A stretch of 64,000 bases of DNA from Ambrosia x helenae (lineage: Eukaryota; Streptophyta; Magnoliopsida; Asterales; Asteraceae), in NCBI GenBank assembly GCA_030844895.1, contig CM061234.1, positions 12,086,043 to 12,150,042 of the forward strand. The letters are read 5' to 3'. A program made the position numbers and the translations under genes. Below the pieces are notes generated by a model. It made no database searches. It saw only the letters and a program-made list of their open reading frames with translations, and was not told the origin of the DNA. Shown here piece by piece: positions 21,681 to 33,719 of the stretch. Each line of letters starts with the position of its first letter. Position 1 is the first letter of the stretch.

Positions 21681-22245
21681 CAAAGAGATTGTAAGCTTGT
21701 AAGATGATTATCATATACACCTATTTGGCTTATTGTGTTATGCCAATAAACAATTTTCATTATTTAACCCATGTAATACATGAAACTATAACCTCATGTT
21801 AGTATATATTGTTATGATACATCGTAACTGTTTATCAAAAGTTATTTACACCCTTTAATCATAAAAATGACATTCTCACTTTTGACCGTGAAAATAGTTA
21901 GAGAATATGTAGTTATGCTAAGGGTGGGTTTGGTTTTAGACCCGCAATTTTAACATGCCACTTCATTTCATTCCGCCCACCTAAAAAAAGTACATTTTTC
22001 CTCTAACATTAATTCAATCTAGACACCCCCACCTCACAACCCACTTTTATTTAAAAAAAATAACTATATAATATTAAAAAATTAATGTTTGTGTGTGTGG
22101 TCCTCGCATATTGGTCCAATTTGAGTTCGCTTTAGAAAACCGAACTCCACCACCTCATAACCTCCAATGTGTACCAAGGCAGGTTCGTAAGTCTGGAATA
22201 CTCGGACGGGCCCGAATCTCGCAATGGAGAGGCTCTCTTAATATG
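21681..22245. other. Intergenic
   Basis: AT-rich sequence with no gene or clear transposon ends. A short CCGCCCACC...GTGGGCGG-like inverted signal near 21970 was not resolved. Confidence 0.3.
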
Positions 22246-22253
22246 CACAATAG

Positions 22254-22849
22254 GGGTGTTTGAAACCGGATATCCGAAAATTCAGTTATCCGAAATTTCG
22301 AAATACCTGGATTCACTATCTGAAATCTATATCTGAAACTTCGGATATCTGATTGGATAGTGAATCGGGTATCTTAAAGCAAAATTTTTTTACTTTTATT
22401 TAATCAATAGCGGATATTTTTGGATTTCCAAATATAAACTTTCGGATATTTTCGGATACCCGATATAAGTAAATTTATAAATTTCGGATATTTCAGACAT
22501 ACGAGGTATCCGAAAATTTTTAAAATCACTATCCAAATCCAAAAATTCAGATATCCGAATTTCGGATATCTGATTTTTCGGATAGTTTCGGATTCAAGTA
22601 TCAGATAACTCGGATCGGATTATCGGATTCAGGGGCGAAGTATTGTGAGGGCCAGGGGTGGCCCTGGCCACCCATGTTTTTTTGGCGCAGTAGTGGAAAT
22701 TTGCGATTTTCGTATGTAAATTTAGTCCGGATTGAGTCCGGCCCCCGCCGATTTGCCACTACCGATTGAAAAAAATTGAGTCCGGCCGCCGCCGATTGGG
22801 TGAACCAAGCTTCGCCACTGATCGGATTTGTATATTTTAAACACCATTT
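22254..22849. mobile_element. hAT-type MITE filled with CGGATATCCGAA palindromes
   Basis: Flanked by the exact 8-bp repeat CACAATAG (22246-22253, 22850-22857). The ends share GGTGTTT in inverted orientation. The interior is dozens of variants of ATCCGAAATTTCGGATA. A second hAT MITE (22630-22820) is nested in it. Confidence 0.7.
22630..22820 (-). mobile_element. hAT MITE, CAGKGGCGAAG family (nested)
   Basis: 191 bp from CAGGGGCGAAGTATTGT to AAGCTTCGCCACTG, flanked by the exact 8-bp duplication ATCGGATT (22622-22629, 22821-22828). Same family and opposite orientation to 27570-27756. Confidence 0.9.
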
Positions 22850-22857
22850 CACAATAG

Positions 22858-23773
22858 TCATCTATAACCATTAAATAAAGATTGCCTCCTATCTTTTCTG
22901 TTGGGTATGGTTCATCAACGTCTAATCACATTATCAACAATGGTTGGATGGCCATCCCTCATAAAATAAGTGTGGGAATTGAATGTTAGCTTGGAATACA
23001 TGCACTTATGTTGATGAACTGATCGATTAACTTATAGACATATTTCCCTAGTGTTAATAGTTTCTACGTTTTCTAGCTTGGCTTAAAATGCCCAACATAG
23101 ACTATTCCTTTGTCAGTTTTGTAAACTTAAGTCTTTATCACATTCAAAGTATATTATTAAGTTCAGTTTATAACACTAAAATTCGTAAATTACTAACATT
23201 TTCTATTGCTAGACAAATGATTATGGGGTCATAGAGTTTATACTTATTGATCAACTTCTTGTTGCTATAATGAGAGCAATTAAGAAAAAATATTATATAT
23301 ATAAATACGTGTATGTTTTATATATTGATATAAAACATAGTAAGTGTTTATTAAAAGTTATTTAAACCATATAATCAATCATAAAGTGACATTGCTTAAT
23401 CAGTTTTGCAAAGTGAAGTTTTTGTCACATTCAGAGTATAATGATTTATATTTCAGTTAATATAAGCATCTACTTTACACACCCTAATTCACTACCCTAA
23501 AACACTTATTTGGAGGCAATATTTTTTTTTAAGATGACTTTCTTTTACTCGAATATTGTCATACCCGCACAGTAGACCCTGACCCTCCACAGCCCCAGTC
23601 TATATGTTGTCTTAACCAGGCTCACGCTAGGGGTTGTATTGGCTGTTAACAACTTTCGTCCGGAAACCGTACCGCCTCCACACAAGCTCAATTTAACTGT
23701 CGCCCGCTAGAGTAACAGTCGGATAAAAACCGGGTCAGCTCAGGTTCGAAATCCCTCCACCGGGAAGGCCAAT
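22858..23773. other. Intergenic with a possible tRNA-derived stretch
   Basis: No gene seen. About 23558-23765 is GC-richer and contains a B-box-like GGTTCGAAATC at 23742; I could not place an A box or an A tail, so I do not call a SINE. Confidence 0.3.
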
Positions 23774-24177
23774 GGTATGTTTTGGCAAGGAGCTTTTATG
23801 AGCTTTAAGCTTTTCAAGCTTTTAAAAAAAAGTTCCTACTCAATAAAAAGTCTTGTTTGGTTGAAGGAGCTTGAAACTTTTAGATTAGAAGAAAAAGCTC
23901 TATACTGAAAAGCTACTAGTACTAGCGTTTAAGAAAAAGTTCGTACTAGCTACAAGCTTTTAATGAGTAAATGACACAAATACTCATTTAGTCATTGTAT
24001 CATTAAAAAAAAACCCCATTCATACAAGCTTTTAGTTAATGCTCATTTTGATCATTTTATACATTTTGTTAAAAGCTATATCTACTCTGCCAAACATAAA
24101 AATATATTTAAAAAGCTCCAACCACATAGCTTTCAGCTTTCAATTATCAGCCCCTAGCTAATTTTATCAAACACACC
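23774..24177. mobile_element. MITE with AAGCTTTT motifs
   Basis: Left end GGTATGTTTTGGCAAGGAGC, right end TTATCAAACACACC (inverted match). Strongly similar along its length to 52047-52480. No clean target duplication at this copy. Confidence 0.6.
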
Positions 24178-25003
24178 TCAAGTTCTCCCTATCATTCTTA
24201 TGCCCCTCCAAAATGTTTGCAATGGGAAACGAATCTAAGCCTTACAAAGAGATCTCAGGCTCTCCTACCACTAATGACTACACCACAATCAGGGGCGGAT
24301 TTAGGCTTTGTTCGACGGGTTCCCGGAAACCAAGTCGGTTTGTAAATTATAGTGTTATTGTATATAAATAAATGAAAGGAACCCATAAAAAAGAATTAGA
24401 GTGCTCTAGTGGTTGCAATCCTTCTTAATGCATAACACAATCCTGGTTTGAAACTTCTAGCGTGTGTTTTTTTTTTTCGTGTCTATTTTTCTTATATTCA
24501 AAACCTAACCCTAACCCATAACACTGCAGCCTCCTCTACAAACAAAAACAATGCATATCCTCCTTTCCAAACACTCACCTCCTCGGCTCCTCATGCTCTC
24601 CGCCTCAACCCTTATCAGCCTCTTGTTACCTGAATCAAAGCCTCAATCCCTCAATGTTATGAACTTAATTACATAATCTAGGATTCGTGAATATCATTAT
24701 TTATTACTTTAGTTTCATTAAGTTGTTAAGATCTGTGAAAAAGGGGCTTAGAGCAAACCATTAACTTCACTTTTTCAGATTTCACAAATTTCATTGGGCT
24801 TTGTTTTGTTTTGTTTGATCTTGTTTCTACGTGTGTATTACTTCTATCATTATTTAAAGTTATGATTCTTTTTTCATTTAGCATACTGTGTATTATTGAA
24901 GGATATTGTGTAGGTTAATTTGTATTTGATTGTATAATTTGCATATTTTGATATTCTAAGATACTTATAAGTCGCCTTCCCCAAATCTATATCTATATCT
25001 ATA
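24178..25003. other. Intergenic with a hAT-like fragment
   Basis: CAGGGGCGGATTTAGG at 24291 resembles the end of the family also seen as fragments at 26920-26970 and 42000-42065 (GGAACCCAGTGAAAAAA...CTGGATCCG). No gene called. Confidence 0.4.
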
Positions 25004-25547
25004 TCTATACTATATTATAAAGCATTTTCCAAGGACTTCTTAAAATTTAAGAGGTACAAGTTTAATTACTTATGATACAACACACAATGCATAAAATAAC
25101 TACCTTTTGGGGGCAAAATTGTCTTTATAACACCATATTTAATCAAAAGGAAATCAAGAGTCAAGAGAGTTTATGAGAGATCATGACATTCAATTTTATA
25201 ATGACTTTGAACACATTAAATAGAAAACCTATAAAAACAATTCATAATACTATGTTTTATTATAATCTTTTATATAAAATTAGGAATTTAGAAAGTTAAA
25301 TTTTTATAAACTTGATAATACTTTATAGAAATTGAGAAATCAATAACGAAAGTTGTGTTTTTAATAATTAGGTAACAGTTTGAATTATGAAATTATCACG
25401 TTATACTCATACACAGAGTCGGTCTTTGGGATTTGTGTGTCTTGTACGAGTTGAAAAAAAGGCCCCTAGACCCTAACAAATTAATCCTACATGTTTTCTA
25501 TTTAAAGTGTTGTGGTCCCCGCTGCAACGTGCGGGCACCCCCACTAG
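25004..25547 (+). mobile_element. Non-autonomous Helitron, family B
   Basis: Starts TCTATACTATATTATAAAGC after A; near the 3' end a hairpin CCCGC-TGCAACGT-GCGGG precedes CACCCCCACTAG, then T. 544 bp, non-coding. The same 5' end occurs on the minus-strand copy at 31541-32307. Confidence 0.82.
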
Positions 25548-25746
25548 TGTTAGATAGTGGGCATTACAAATTCATGTTTCTGATAAATTAGTAGATAGGA
25601 ACTGCACTCACCCACCTGACTTGATGGACTATTTCTATTCTTATTCTATCATTCAAAATTATTACTTTTGAATGGTTTACTGTTTTAACACTATAAGCTC
25701 TTGAATGGTTTGTTGTATTACACAACAAACATTATTAACTATTTTA

Positions 25747-26044
25747 GGGGCTGTTTGGTAGCTTCTTAATGAGGCTCTTAACCATTCAGCGCTGAATTAT
25801 TCAGCATTCAGTGTGTTTGTTTTAGCTTCTGAATGGAATGGTTAAGTCTGAATCATTAAGATTTGGGATGTTGCTGAACCATTAAGGACTGAACTATTAA
25901 GCACTGAACTAGGCTGAACCTTAATGAGGCTCCCCTACCAACGTGGGACAAGAAAATTAACCATTAAGAGGTCCAACTTAATGATTCAGCGCTTAACCAT
26001 TAAGACCTCTTAATAATTCAGCACTTAATCAACCAAACAGCCCC
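25747..26044. mobile_element. PIF/Harbinger-type MITE
   Basis: 298 bp with GGGGCTGTTTGGT inverted ends and TTA target duplications (25744-25746, 26045-26047). The interior is built of repeated CATTMAGNRCTGAA motifs. Confidence 0.82.
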
Positions 26045-26047
26045 TTA

Positions 26048-26780
26048 GTTTTTGCAGGTTTCAAGATCATTTGCTGAATCTCACGATGATACATGTTGGA
26101 TAGTTAAAGGGCTTAAGTGTAAAATTGTAATAAGTGTAAGATTATGCTATATTGTAATAGTTAGAAGTATTGGGACCAATTGTGTAACTTGACAGTTAAG
26201 TCGGTTAGCAATGTGCTTAAATAACTGTCATAACAACTAATGAAGGTATCGAAGAGTTTATGTGATTTCTGTGTCTTCTCTCTCCCAATTATCTCATCTC
26301 CGATCACTACCACCTATCACCACCATAATCCACCATCAACCTTCGTCTACCACGTATCAAACGAGCAATCATCTTAGGTTATTTTCGGATTGGAGTTGTT
26401 TATGCTTCTTACAATCATTCTCAGATTTCAGACAAATATTGTTTTGCTTTGGAAAAACATTGAGTCTCTATATATTATTGCTTCCTTATAAGTTATAACT
26501 GCATCATTTTGTATTCCGGAGTTAAAACTGTTGCTTTTTTTTTGGGTAAAACATGCGATATTGAAATTTTTTGTACATGATTTAAAGTAAACAGCTGTTT
26601 TATTTAAAAGTTAATGCGTTATTTACTTCTGTTATTTGTACAGGATCACATTGAAGTGAGACATGTGCTGGAATGAGTTGATCTCTTGCTGTGGTAAAAG
26701 CCATAGTTGGACAGACAATTAAAGGTTTGTAAATGCTTACAACCTCCTAAATACTTATAGAATTATCATATTAGTTACAG
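26048..26780. other. Intergenic
   Basis: No supported gene. A serine/histidine-rich open frame at 26262-26498 has low-complexity composition and no recognisable domain. Confidence 0.3.
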
Positions 26781-26799
26781 TTTTGGTTATTATCATATT

Positions 26800-26970
26800 A
26801 GTTATTTTAGGGATGTTAAATTTTAAACCGTTTGAAGCCTAAACCGACCGAACCCCTAAAACGACCCGACCCGAACCCATGTACCGACCCGATTTTTTTA
26901 TGTTCTGCCATATGAAATTAGAGCATCTAAAAAGGAACCCAGTGAAAAAATTCCTGAATCCGCCACTTAA
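26800..26970. mobile_element. Transposon fragment (GGATCC-end family)
   Basis: Repeated CCGACCCGA motifs are followed by ATTAGAGCATCTAAAAAGGA and CCTGAATCCGCCACT. The same block is at 41985-42065, with the fuller end CCTGGATCCGTCACTG. No target duplication identified. Confidence 0.5.
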
Positions 26971-27169
26971 CACAATACAAGGGACATTTGGAGGCAATAC
27001 TTATTTGAACCACTACCCCAAAATAACAAAAATACATGACTTAAAAATAAAAATACATCACCTTCAACCCCAACAACCACCATCAGACGTACAACCTTTT
27101 ATCCACACCATCTGCAACTTACAACTATCTTCAACCCCAATTACAGAATTGACGGTTAAGTGACCGAAG

Positions 27170-27561
27170 AATTTCTTTGACCCTAATTTTGTTGATGATC
27201 ATCGCCAATCTTGTGGATAAGAACATCTTTTTTTCGTTTTAATATAGCTCTGAACATGAGGAAGGAGTTTAATAAATAAGCGGTAATTCAATACTGTACT
27301 TAAAAGTGTATTTTAGATTATACTAGCAAAATAATTGATCGAAAGAAATCGAATACCGAACTATATGATAATTCATTATTAAGGCATGCAATAGCGAGTG
27401 AACTTGTCGGCCCTATAACCAACCTCCAATGGGTTGGAGTCTCGCGTAGAGTAAAATTTTATGGGCTGAACCAGAGGTTTTACCACAATGAATCTTTAGG
27501 CAGTAGATTTCCTCTAGAATGATGACGGGATGGGGTCACCAGCGTCGTCTGCGTTCACAGG
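27170..27561. other. Intergenic
   Basis: Nothing recognised. Confidence 0.3.
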
Positions 27562-27569
27562 CATGGGTG

Positions 27570-27756
27570 CAGTGGCGAAGCTTGGTTTCGGAATTGGCGG
27601 GGTCGAACTCAATTTTTTTCAATTGGTAGTGGAAAATCGGCAGGGGCCGGACTCAACCTGGACTCAATTTACCTATGAAAATCGCAAATTTCCACTACTG
27701 TGCAAAAAAACAGGGGGGCCAGGGCCACCCCTGGCCCCAACAATACTTCGCCCCTG
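27570..27756 (+). mobile_element. hAT MITE, CAGKGGCGAAG family
   Basis: 187 bp, CAGTGGCGAAGCTTGG to AATACTTCGCCCCTG, exact 8-bp duplication CATGGGTG (27562-27569, 27757-27764). Internal GGCCGGACTCAA and AAATTTCCACTACTG match the copy at 22630-22820 in reverse. Confidence 0.92.
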
Positions 27757-27934
27757 CATGGGTGGCCTTTTGCCATTCGGTTTACCCAGATGATCGGGCG
27801 TTTCTTGATCGTTAAAGAAAATTAAGGCATGCTATAAGTGTGGCTAAGTTAATACTAATTATCAAATTACTATAAAACACTCTTAAATATTATGTTTGAA
27901 TAATAATTGTCAAAGGTAATTTCTTAAAGTATGA

Positions 27935-28620
27935 AAAATATAGCTTCACATCCCCTCCATCAAAACTTCCACCATCTCTAAAATTTAAAAAAAACTTACT
28001 AAAAACACCCTACATCCCATCCATCATTTTATACCCCATCTTTATAGTTTGGAAAATTCATCTTCTAGCTTTTTAGAGCTTTCACATCCCCTCCACCAAA
28101 TCTCATCCATCAAATTACACTAAAAATCACTACTTCACCCCTAAATCTTCTCTCTCCTAATTAAAATAATAATACTTTTTAATACTTTTATCATTACATT
28201 TTCTCTCTCCTCACTCACAACTACTTCCAAAAATATTAAAATATATATATATATGGGTGAACAGTAGCTTTTCATATTTAGGGTGGAACAGTGTTTTCAC
28301 CAAATATTTTCTCTCTCTTCTACTCACAACCACTTACACTCACTCCATATAATTTGATAGACACACTCACATACATTTGGTGGATAGGATGTGAGTGCTC
28401 TTATATATAAAAAGCTATTATTCACCCACTTCAAATTATTGCGTGTGTATTTTAACGAGGAATATAATAAAATAAGTGTTTGTGAGTAAGATAAATGTAA
28501 ATATGGTGGAGGGGATATGGAAGGCTTTTTAAAACTAGAGATAAATTTTGAAAAGTATGATTTTTTTGTTATATTTTTATAGGGTATAAAATGGTGGAGG
28601 GGATGTGAATGCCCTTACTC
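27935..28620. mobile_element. Fold-back element with CACATCCCCTCCA motifs
   Basis: Facing ends (TTCACATCCCCTCCATCA on the left, GTGGAGGGGATGTGAATG on the right) and several internal copies of the motif in both orientations. No ORF; exact borders and target duplication not resolved. Confidence 0.45.
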
Positions 28621-28671
28621 CATTACAAAACTTAATATTATTAAAATAATAACAATAATATAGTGTTAAGT

Positions 28672-28757
28672 ATATTATATTATATTATATTATATTATAT
28701 TATATTATATTATATTATATTATATTATATTATATTATATTATATTATATTATATTA
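28672..28757. repeat. (TATAT)n pentanucleotide microsatellite
   Basis: About 17 uninterrupted TATAT units, decaying into TTACATTACATG just before the Helitron at 28772. Confidence 0.95.
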
Positions 28758-28771
28758 CATTACATGTATTA

Positions 28772-29811
28772 TCTATTAATATATATAAAAGAATTGAACA
28801 TTGCTGACGTGGCGTGCAATGGTGCCTTCAACCTCTCCATGAAACTGCCACGTGGCATCATAATTGAAAGATTTTAGTGTTTTTGAATTATTTTCTTTTT
28901 TAAATAAATTGAGTTATTTTAGGAAAAAAAGAATTTAAAAATAAATTTAGAATTTTCTCTCTAATATTTCCTCCCATAATTTTTAAACGTTTATATCTTT
29001 TATATACGGGATTTTTTAAAGAAAAAAATTACACCAAATTAACGAGCGTTTTATTATCTTTCCAACGAGTACCATAGTGCTATATAAAAAACGGAGAAAA
29101 AATCGACTATTTTTTGTGGGGTTTCGTTCATACAGGAAAAAAACACACAAAGTGTTCATGTTATTCATTAATCATGTTTTTTCTTTTAAACCAGGTTCTT
29201 ATTTACGATGTTGAAAATCAGCCAATCGCCATGTTATCATTGGAATTTTACTAGGTATACTTCATCAAGAGAAGCTAGGAGAAAGAATCGCGCAACACTG
29301 CAACACATGGTGTCAGCTTATAGCAATGCTATTTTTTATTTATTTAATTACAAGAGTAATAATTATTACTATTAGTATTAGTATTATTAGAATGGTTATA
29401 TTTTTCAACCCCAGAACGCTCCCAGGAAGAATTGATAATTGCTGGCGTGACATTCAATGGTGGCCCCAACCATCTCTTGATTACCACGTGACATAATGAG
29501 ATGCAATGGTTACAACTTCCAACTTAAGTGTTTGTTTAGTTGATTAGGTTAGGAATTATAAGAGCCATTAGAATGTGAGAAATTAGAGAGATGTGATGAG
29601 TTTTTGAATAGTTGCAGCTTACATAAGTGATTCTTTAGATGATTACTGATTAGGTTTTAGATTAGGGAATATGACTTATTACTGATTAGAATACTATGAA
29701 CATGCAATGATTGAGAGATTTTTGTGCTTAGTTAACTTGAGCCATTTACAATAGGTTATCACGTAAAATTAGATTTTTCAACCCCGGGACGCTCCCGGGA
29801 TAATTAGCTAG
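28772..29811 (+). mobile_element. Helitron, family A, apparently two units fused
   Basis: Starts TCTATTAATATATATAAAAG after A and ends with hairpin CCCGGGACGCTCCCGGG, then ATAATTAGCTAG before T. At about 29405-29430 an internal 3'-type hairpin (CCAGAACGCTCCCAGG) is followed by AAGAATTGATAATTGCTGGC, which resembles a second 5' region without its TCTAT start. The 1040 bp therefore reads as one truncated unit joined to another, mobilised from the outer ends. Confidence 0.8.
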
Positions 29812-29812
29812 T

Positions 29813-30135
29813 GTATACATATAAGTGGAGTTGGTTCGAGTATATGCAAACCATGGTAATGTTGTAAGTGTTATACCTTTTTAGTTAATTTCAAGGTTTT
29901 GAATTTATCGAAGCCTCATGATAAGTGGTTAAATATAATATATTTGTTTTGTTTGATACAGATATAAGTATATATACGATACACTTAAACGAACAAAATA
30001 CGATTTAGATTTAAATACGCACTCTCATTCATTGCATTTATCACTTGCATGTACTTAGTTTTAGGAAGAGTTAATTAAACTCTAGCCGCATATATATAGA
30101 AAAAATTGACAAACAACATATGTATGTCAAACTAA
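29813..30135. other. Intergenic
   Basis: AT-rich, nothing recognised. Confidence 0.3.
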
Positions 30136-30143
30136 ATACATAT

Positions 30144-30619
30144 TAGGGGTGTTCAAAGTCGGATTATCCGATTTTTGGATATGTGAAAATCGGATAATTT
30201 GAAATTTCAGATAGTCAATATTGGGATCCGAAATTTCGGATATTCGAAAAGGATATCCTAAATTTCGGACGGAATCTCTTCCTCTTATACTAAATGTCTA
30301 AAACCAAACCTGCTTAAAACAAACATTTAATATATATTTTTTAATATTTCGGATTTGAGAGCAGCGTATTATATTAGTCTAGGGTTACAATCAACTTGGG
30401 ATTAATCAAATATATATTATATGTATAAAATATTATATATCTAATATAGATGTTCTTTAATATTTTGGATTCGGATAATCTGATTATCCGAATATTTTTA
30501 AAAATAGGATCCGAATCCGAATCCAAAATTTCGGATTATCCAAAAATTCGGATAATACGGATACAGAATTTCGGATATTTTGGATTCGAATTCGAATTCG
30601 GATTTTTATAACATCCCTT
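30144..30619. mobile_element. hAT-type MITE with ATCCGAAATTTCGGAT filler
   Basis: Starts TAGGGGTGTTC, ends AACATCCCTT, and is flanked by the exact 8-bp duplication ATACATAT (30136-30143, 30620-30627). Same filler type as 22254-22849; another unframed patch of the filler is at 31085-31170. Confidence 0.8.
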
Positions 30620-31048
30620 ATACATATAACAATGTAGTAGCACTTGTGGCAAATTTTAGTCATGGAATTAGTTTTAGGGAAGAAGGTATCCATAAGGCAT
30701 ACTTAGAGTCGGTAACTTACAATATTAGCACGATTGCTAGAGGGTATCCCACTGTGAGTGCGGTTTCAACCACCAACACCACATTTTCCTCCTCCAAAAT
30801 AGAGCAACCGGTTATAGTAAGGTATGAGGCCAATCAAACTAGCTTCACTAAAGAGCAAATAAGAGGTTTCCAAAAAATGCTTGACGAAGGACTTGTGTTG
30901 GTGAAGAAACATGCTAATTTCAATTGGCGACTAAAACTTGCGGAATTTCTAAGAATTCCGTATATTTACAAAAATTTATATTTTGTTTGTAAGGCTCAGT
31001 ACATGGCTAGTACTGATAACAAAATGAAACATGTAAAATGTGATTATT
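30620..31048 (+). CDS. Unrecognised open frame beside a MITE
   Basis: About 140 codons remain open once the MITE-derived start of the frame is removed (HGISFREEGIHKAYLES, SFTKEQIRGFQKMLDEGLV). Composition is protein-like rather than low-complexity, but I recognise no family and see no start codon context or introns. It could be a gag or transposase fragment. Confidence 0.3.
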
Positions 31049-31265
31049 AATAAACAAAAGTACATCTTTTATAAAGTTATTGATATTCGGATAATTCGAT
31101 TATCCGAAAATTTTAAAAAACAGGAGCTTAATCCAAAATTTCGGATTATCCGATATTCAGATTTCGCTGTACGTTGGTTCCCAAAAAAGGTGCTTACACC
31201 TTCTCATTTGAGTCGTCAATCATTTAATCTACTCACTAGTTTAATCAATGGTCAAACGAACATCT

Positions 31266-31335
31266 ACTCATTATACAAACCAATAGACATGCTAAGGGGA
31301 ACTCATTATACAAACCAATAGACATGCTAAGGGGA
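31266..31335. repeat. 35-bp direct tandem duplication
   Basis: Two identical adjacent copies beginning ACTCATTATACAAACC at 31266 and 31301. Confidence 0.9.
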
Positions 31336-31540
31336 TTCAGTCCTCAACTTGAGCAAAAAGCAATGTTCTAATAATAGGTCTATATATCTCCCACAACTTA
31401 TATATAAAAATAGTTACCAATATAAAAAAAAATGTTGTCTATATTACATTTGAAATTTTATTAAATAGAATTAATTAAATAAAGTTTGTTAAGTTAATGT
31501 GAAATTCTAATTCTATTCCTCTATAACCCATTATATTATA

Positions 31541-32307
31541 CTAGTGAGAAACCCGCGCGTTGCGGCGGGGCTATTAAACGAAACAAAAAATAGATAAAAA
31601 ACGTTGAATCGCACACACACATGGTGGCAAGTTTACTCGCCATATTACAAAAAGTTAAAAATTATCATAGAAAAACTAAGTAATTCGAAACCGTAACAAA
31701 TCCACATATAAAAATATAAAAAGGAAATAACAAACTAAGAAAAACTTTAATGACTTGTTCGCCTATGCTTAAATGACTTGTACGCTATCATACGCAACTC
31801 TGTTTTAAACGAAGCTTACATTGAAACGTATATAAAAATAAAACCAATCATAGAACTTCTTGTTTCTTTTTCTTCTAAACACAAGATAATATTATAAAAA
31901 ATAATAAGTTTGACATATGTCATATAAAAGGATTTAAAAAAAATATAAAAGCATGTTATTCTATAAATAATGCGGCTTTATGTTGTTTAGTAGGGTAAGC
32001 TCTCATGATGTCAAATTATTTAAAGTTGTACAAAGTATCTAACTCTATATAAAAGATTATAACAAAAATTTTATATGTTTTCTATTTCATATGTTTAAAG
32101 TAATTGTAGAAATAAATGTCATGAGCTATCATAAACATCTATTGACTCTTGAATTCATTTAGATTAAATATGGTGTTTGAAAGACCAATTTGCCCCTAAA
32201 ATGTAGTTATTATGTACATTGTATGTTATACCATAAGCAAATTAACTTGTACTTCTTAAATTTTAAGAAGTCATTGTCAAATGCTTTATAATATAGTATA
32301 GTATAGA
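31541..32307 (-). mobile_element. Non-autonomous Helitron, family B, minus strand
   Basis: Read on the minus strand it starts TCTATACTATACTATATTAT at 32307 after A and ends CTCACTAG at 31541 before T, with a GC-rich hairpin (CCCCGCCGCAACGCGCGGG). 767 bp. Shares TAAAGCATTT at the 5' side with the copy at 25004. Confidence 0.82.
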
Positions 32308-32556
32308 TAGTAGTATAGATTATTATGTATACACATAATTTTCTATATCAAGTGAAACTAGTTGGGCCTTCTGGTGTATTTGATGCGCTTAGAGTTGGGT
32401 CGTCTGGTGTAACTTATGGGCTTAAATTTATCGTCCCTATTTGGAATTTTAACTTATTAGTTTAGTTTTATATTGTGGACCATTTAATCTGGTGGACTAT
32501 GCCAAAACTAGCAATTTTGTTATGAGCTTCATGTTACTTCTTACTGATTTTGTTGG

Positions 32557-32806
32557 CCCGTCAATATCATTGCAGTATAGTGGTAGCGATATTGGTGAGC
32601 AATGATAGAAGACCCGGGGATTCTGGGTTCGATTCTTGAGCCAAACGGATTTTACCGGTAATTTCACCATCATGCCTACAGGCAGGTAGGTTATTTGGTT
32701 TTCCCCGGAAATGGTGTTTGACAACTCGAGTACTCTCAGAGTACTTAAATTTGTCAAAAGGGTGTCCCAATAATGCTTGGGTTTGATGTGTTGACCGTTA
32801 AAAAAA
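32557..32806 (+). mobile_element. tRNA-derived SINE
   Basis: 250 bp with Pol III boxes (A-like TAGCGATATTGG at 32583, B GGTTCGATTCT at 32627), an A-run tail and a perfect 14-bp target duplication ACTGATTTTGTTGG (32543-32556, 32807-32820). Open frames across it are incidental. Confidence 0.9.
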
Positions 32807-33159
32807 ACTGATTTTGTTGGTCCTGATTTGTGATTTTGTGTAGCCATAATTATACTTATCTGTTGAAATAATGTGCCCAAGTAACAATAAAACGTAGATA
32901 CATTGTTGTACACTTGATAAAAACCAACTTTTATAAGTTGACAAAAATGACCCCATATTTTTTAAGTTGATAAAAAATCCCCGTACTTTTTAACTTCTTT
33001 TGTACCCTGAGACTTTTGGCATGTAACCAATTCTACCCTAAAACCTTACTATAACGTCAAAAGTAACCATCTAACTTTGTAAATGTCACTTTGACCCCCT
33101 CAAGTTTTCTAAAGTTTTAAGCGTAATTATATAATGCTTTCTTTTTATGTATATATTGA

Positions 33160-33491
33160 GTTGAACTACGTTTTAACGTAAATTTTATTTAGAAACAATT
33201 TGGGTAAATGTAACATTTTAATTTAAGGGTAAAAATTTGAGTTACAACACGTTTCAACGTAAATTTAGTTCGGAAATAAGAATGGTCGATTGTAGTCTAT
33301 ATTTTATGACGTCGTGTATTGTATGGAAACAAGTCAAATTAAATAAAATTGATTTTCATTCAACTGCATGGATTTGAATTACTCTACGTTTCGACATAAA
33401 TTTAGTTCGGAAATATGTCGGCTTAAGTACAGTCTATATTTATCATGTCGCGTACAACGGCGATGTAATGTGTGGCGGGTAAAAAAACTAG
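33160..33491 (+). mobile_element. Probable degenerate Helitron 3' region with internal repeats
   Basis: Three spaced, diverged copies of CTACGTTTCRACRTAAATTT (33168, 33246, 33382), then GTGTGGCGGGTAAAAAAACTAG before T at 33492. The hairpin is weak and I could not fix the 5' end. Confidence 0.4.
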
Positions 33492-33719
33492 TTGGTATTA
33501 CGGAACACATATACTATCCAATTTTTTTTTCTTCTAATAAACGATTTTAAAATTGTCATGTGTCAACATCAAATCAACCTCAAAGAATCGTTTTTTAATC
33601 ACAATTGATTTTTTATTATATTTTTTCAAATCAGGTCAATATCATAGAGTGACAACATTGCTTATTTTAAATCCTTATCTCAATATTCGTCATTACTTCA
33701 AATGTATCCTTAATTTATA

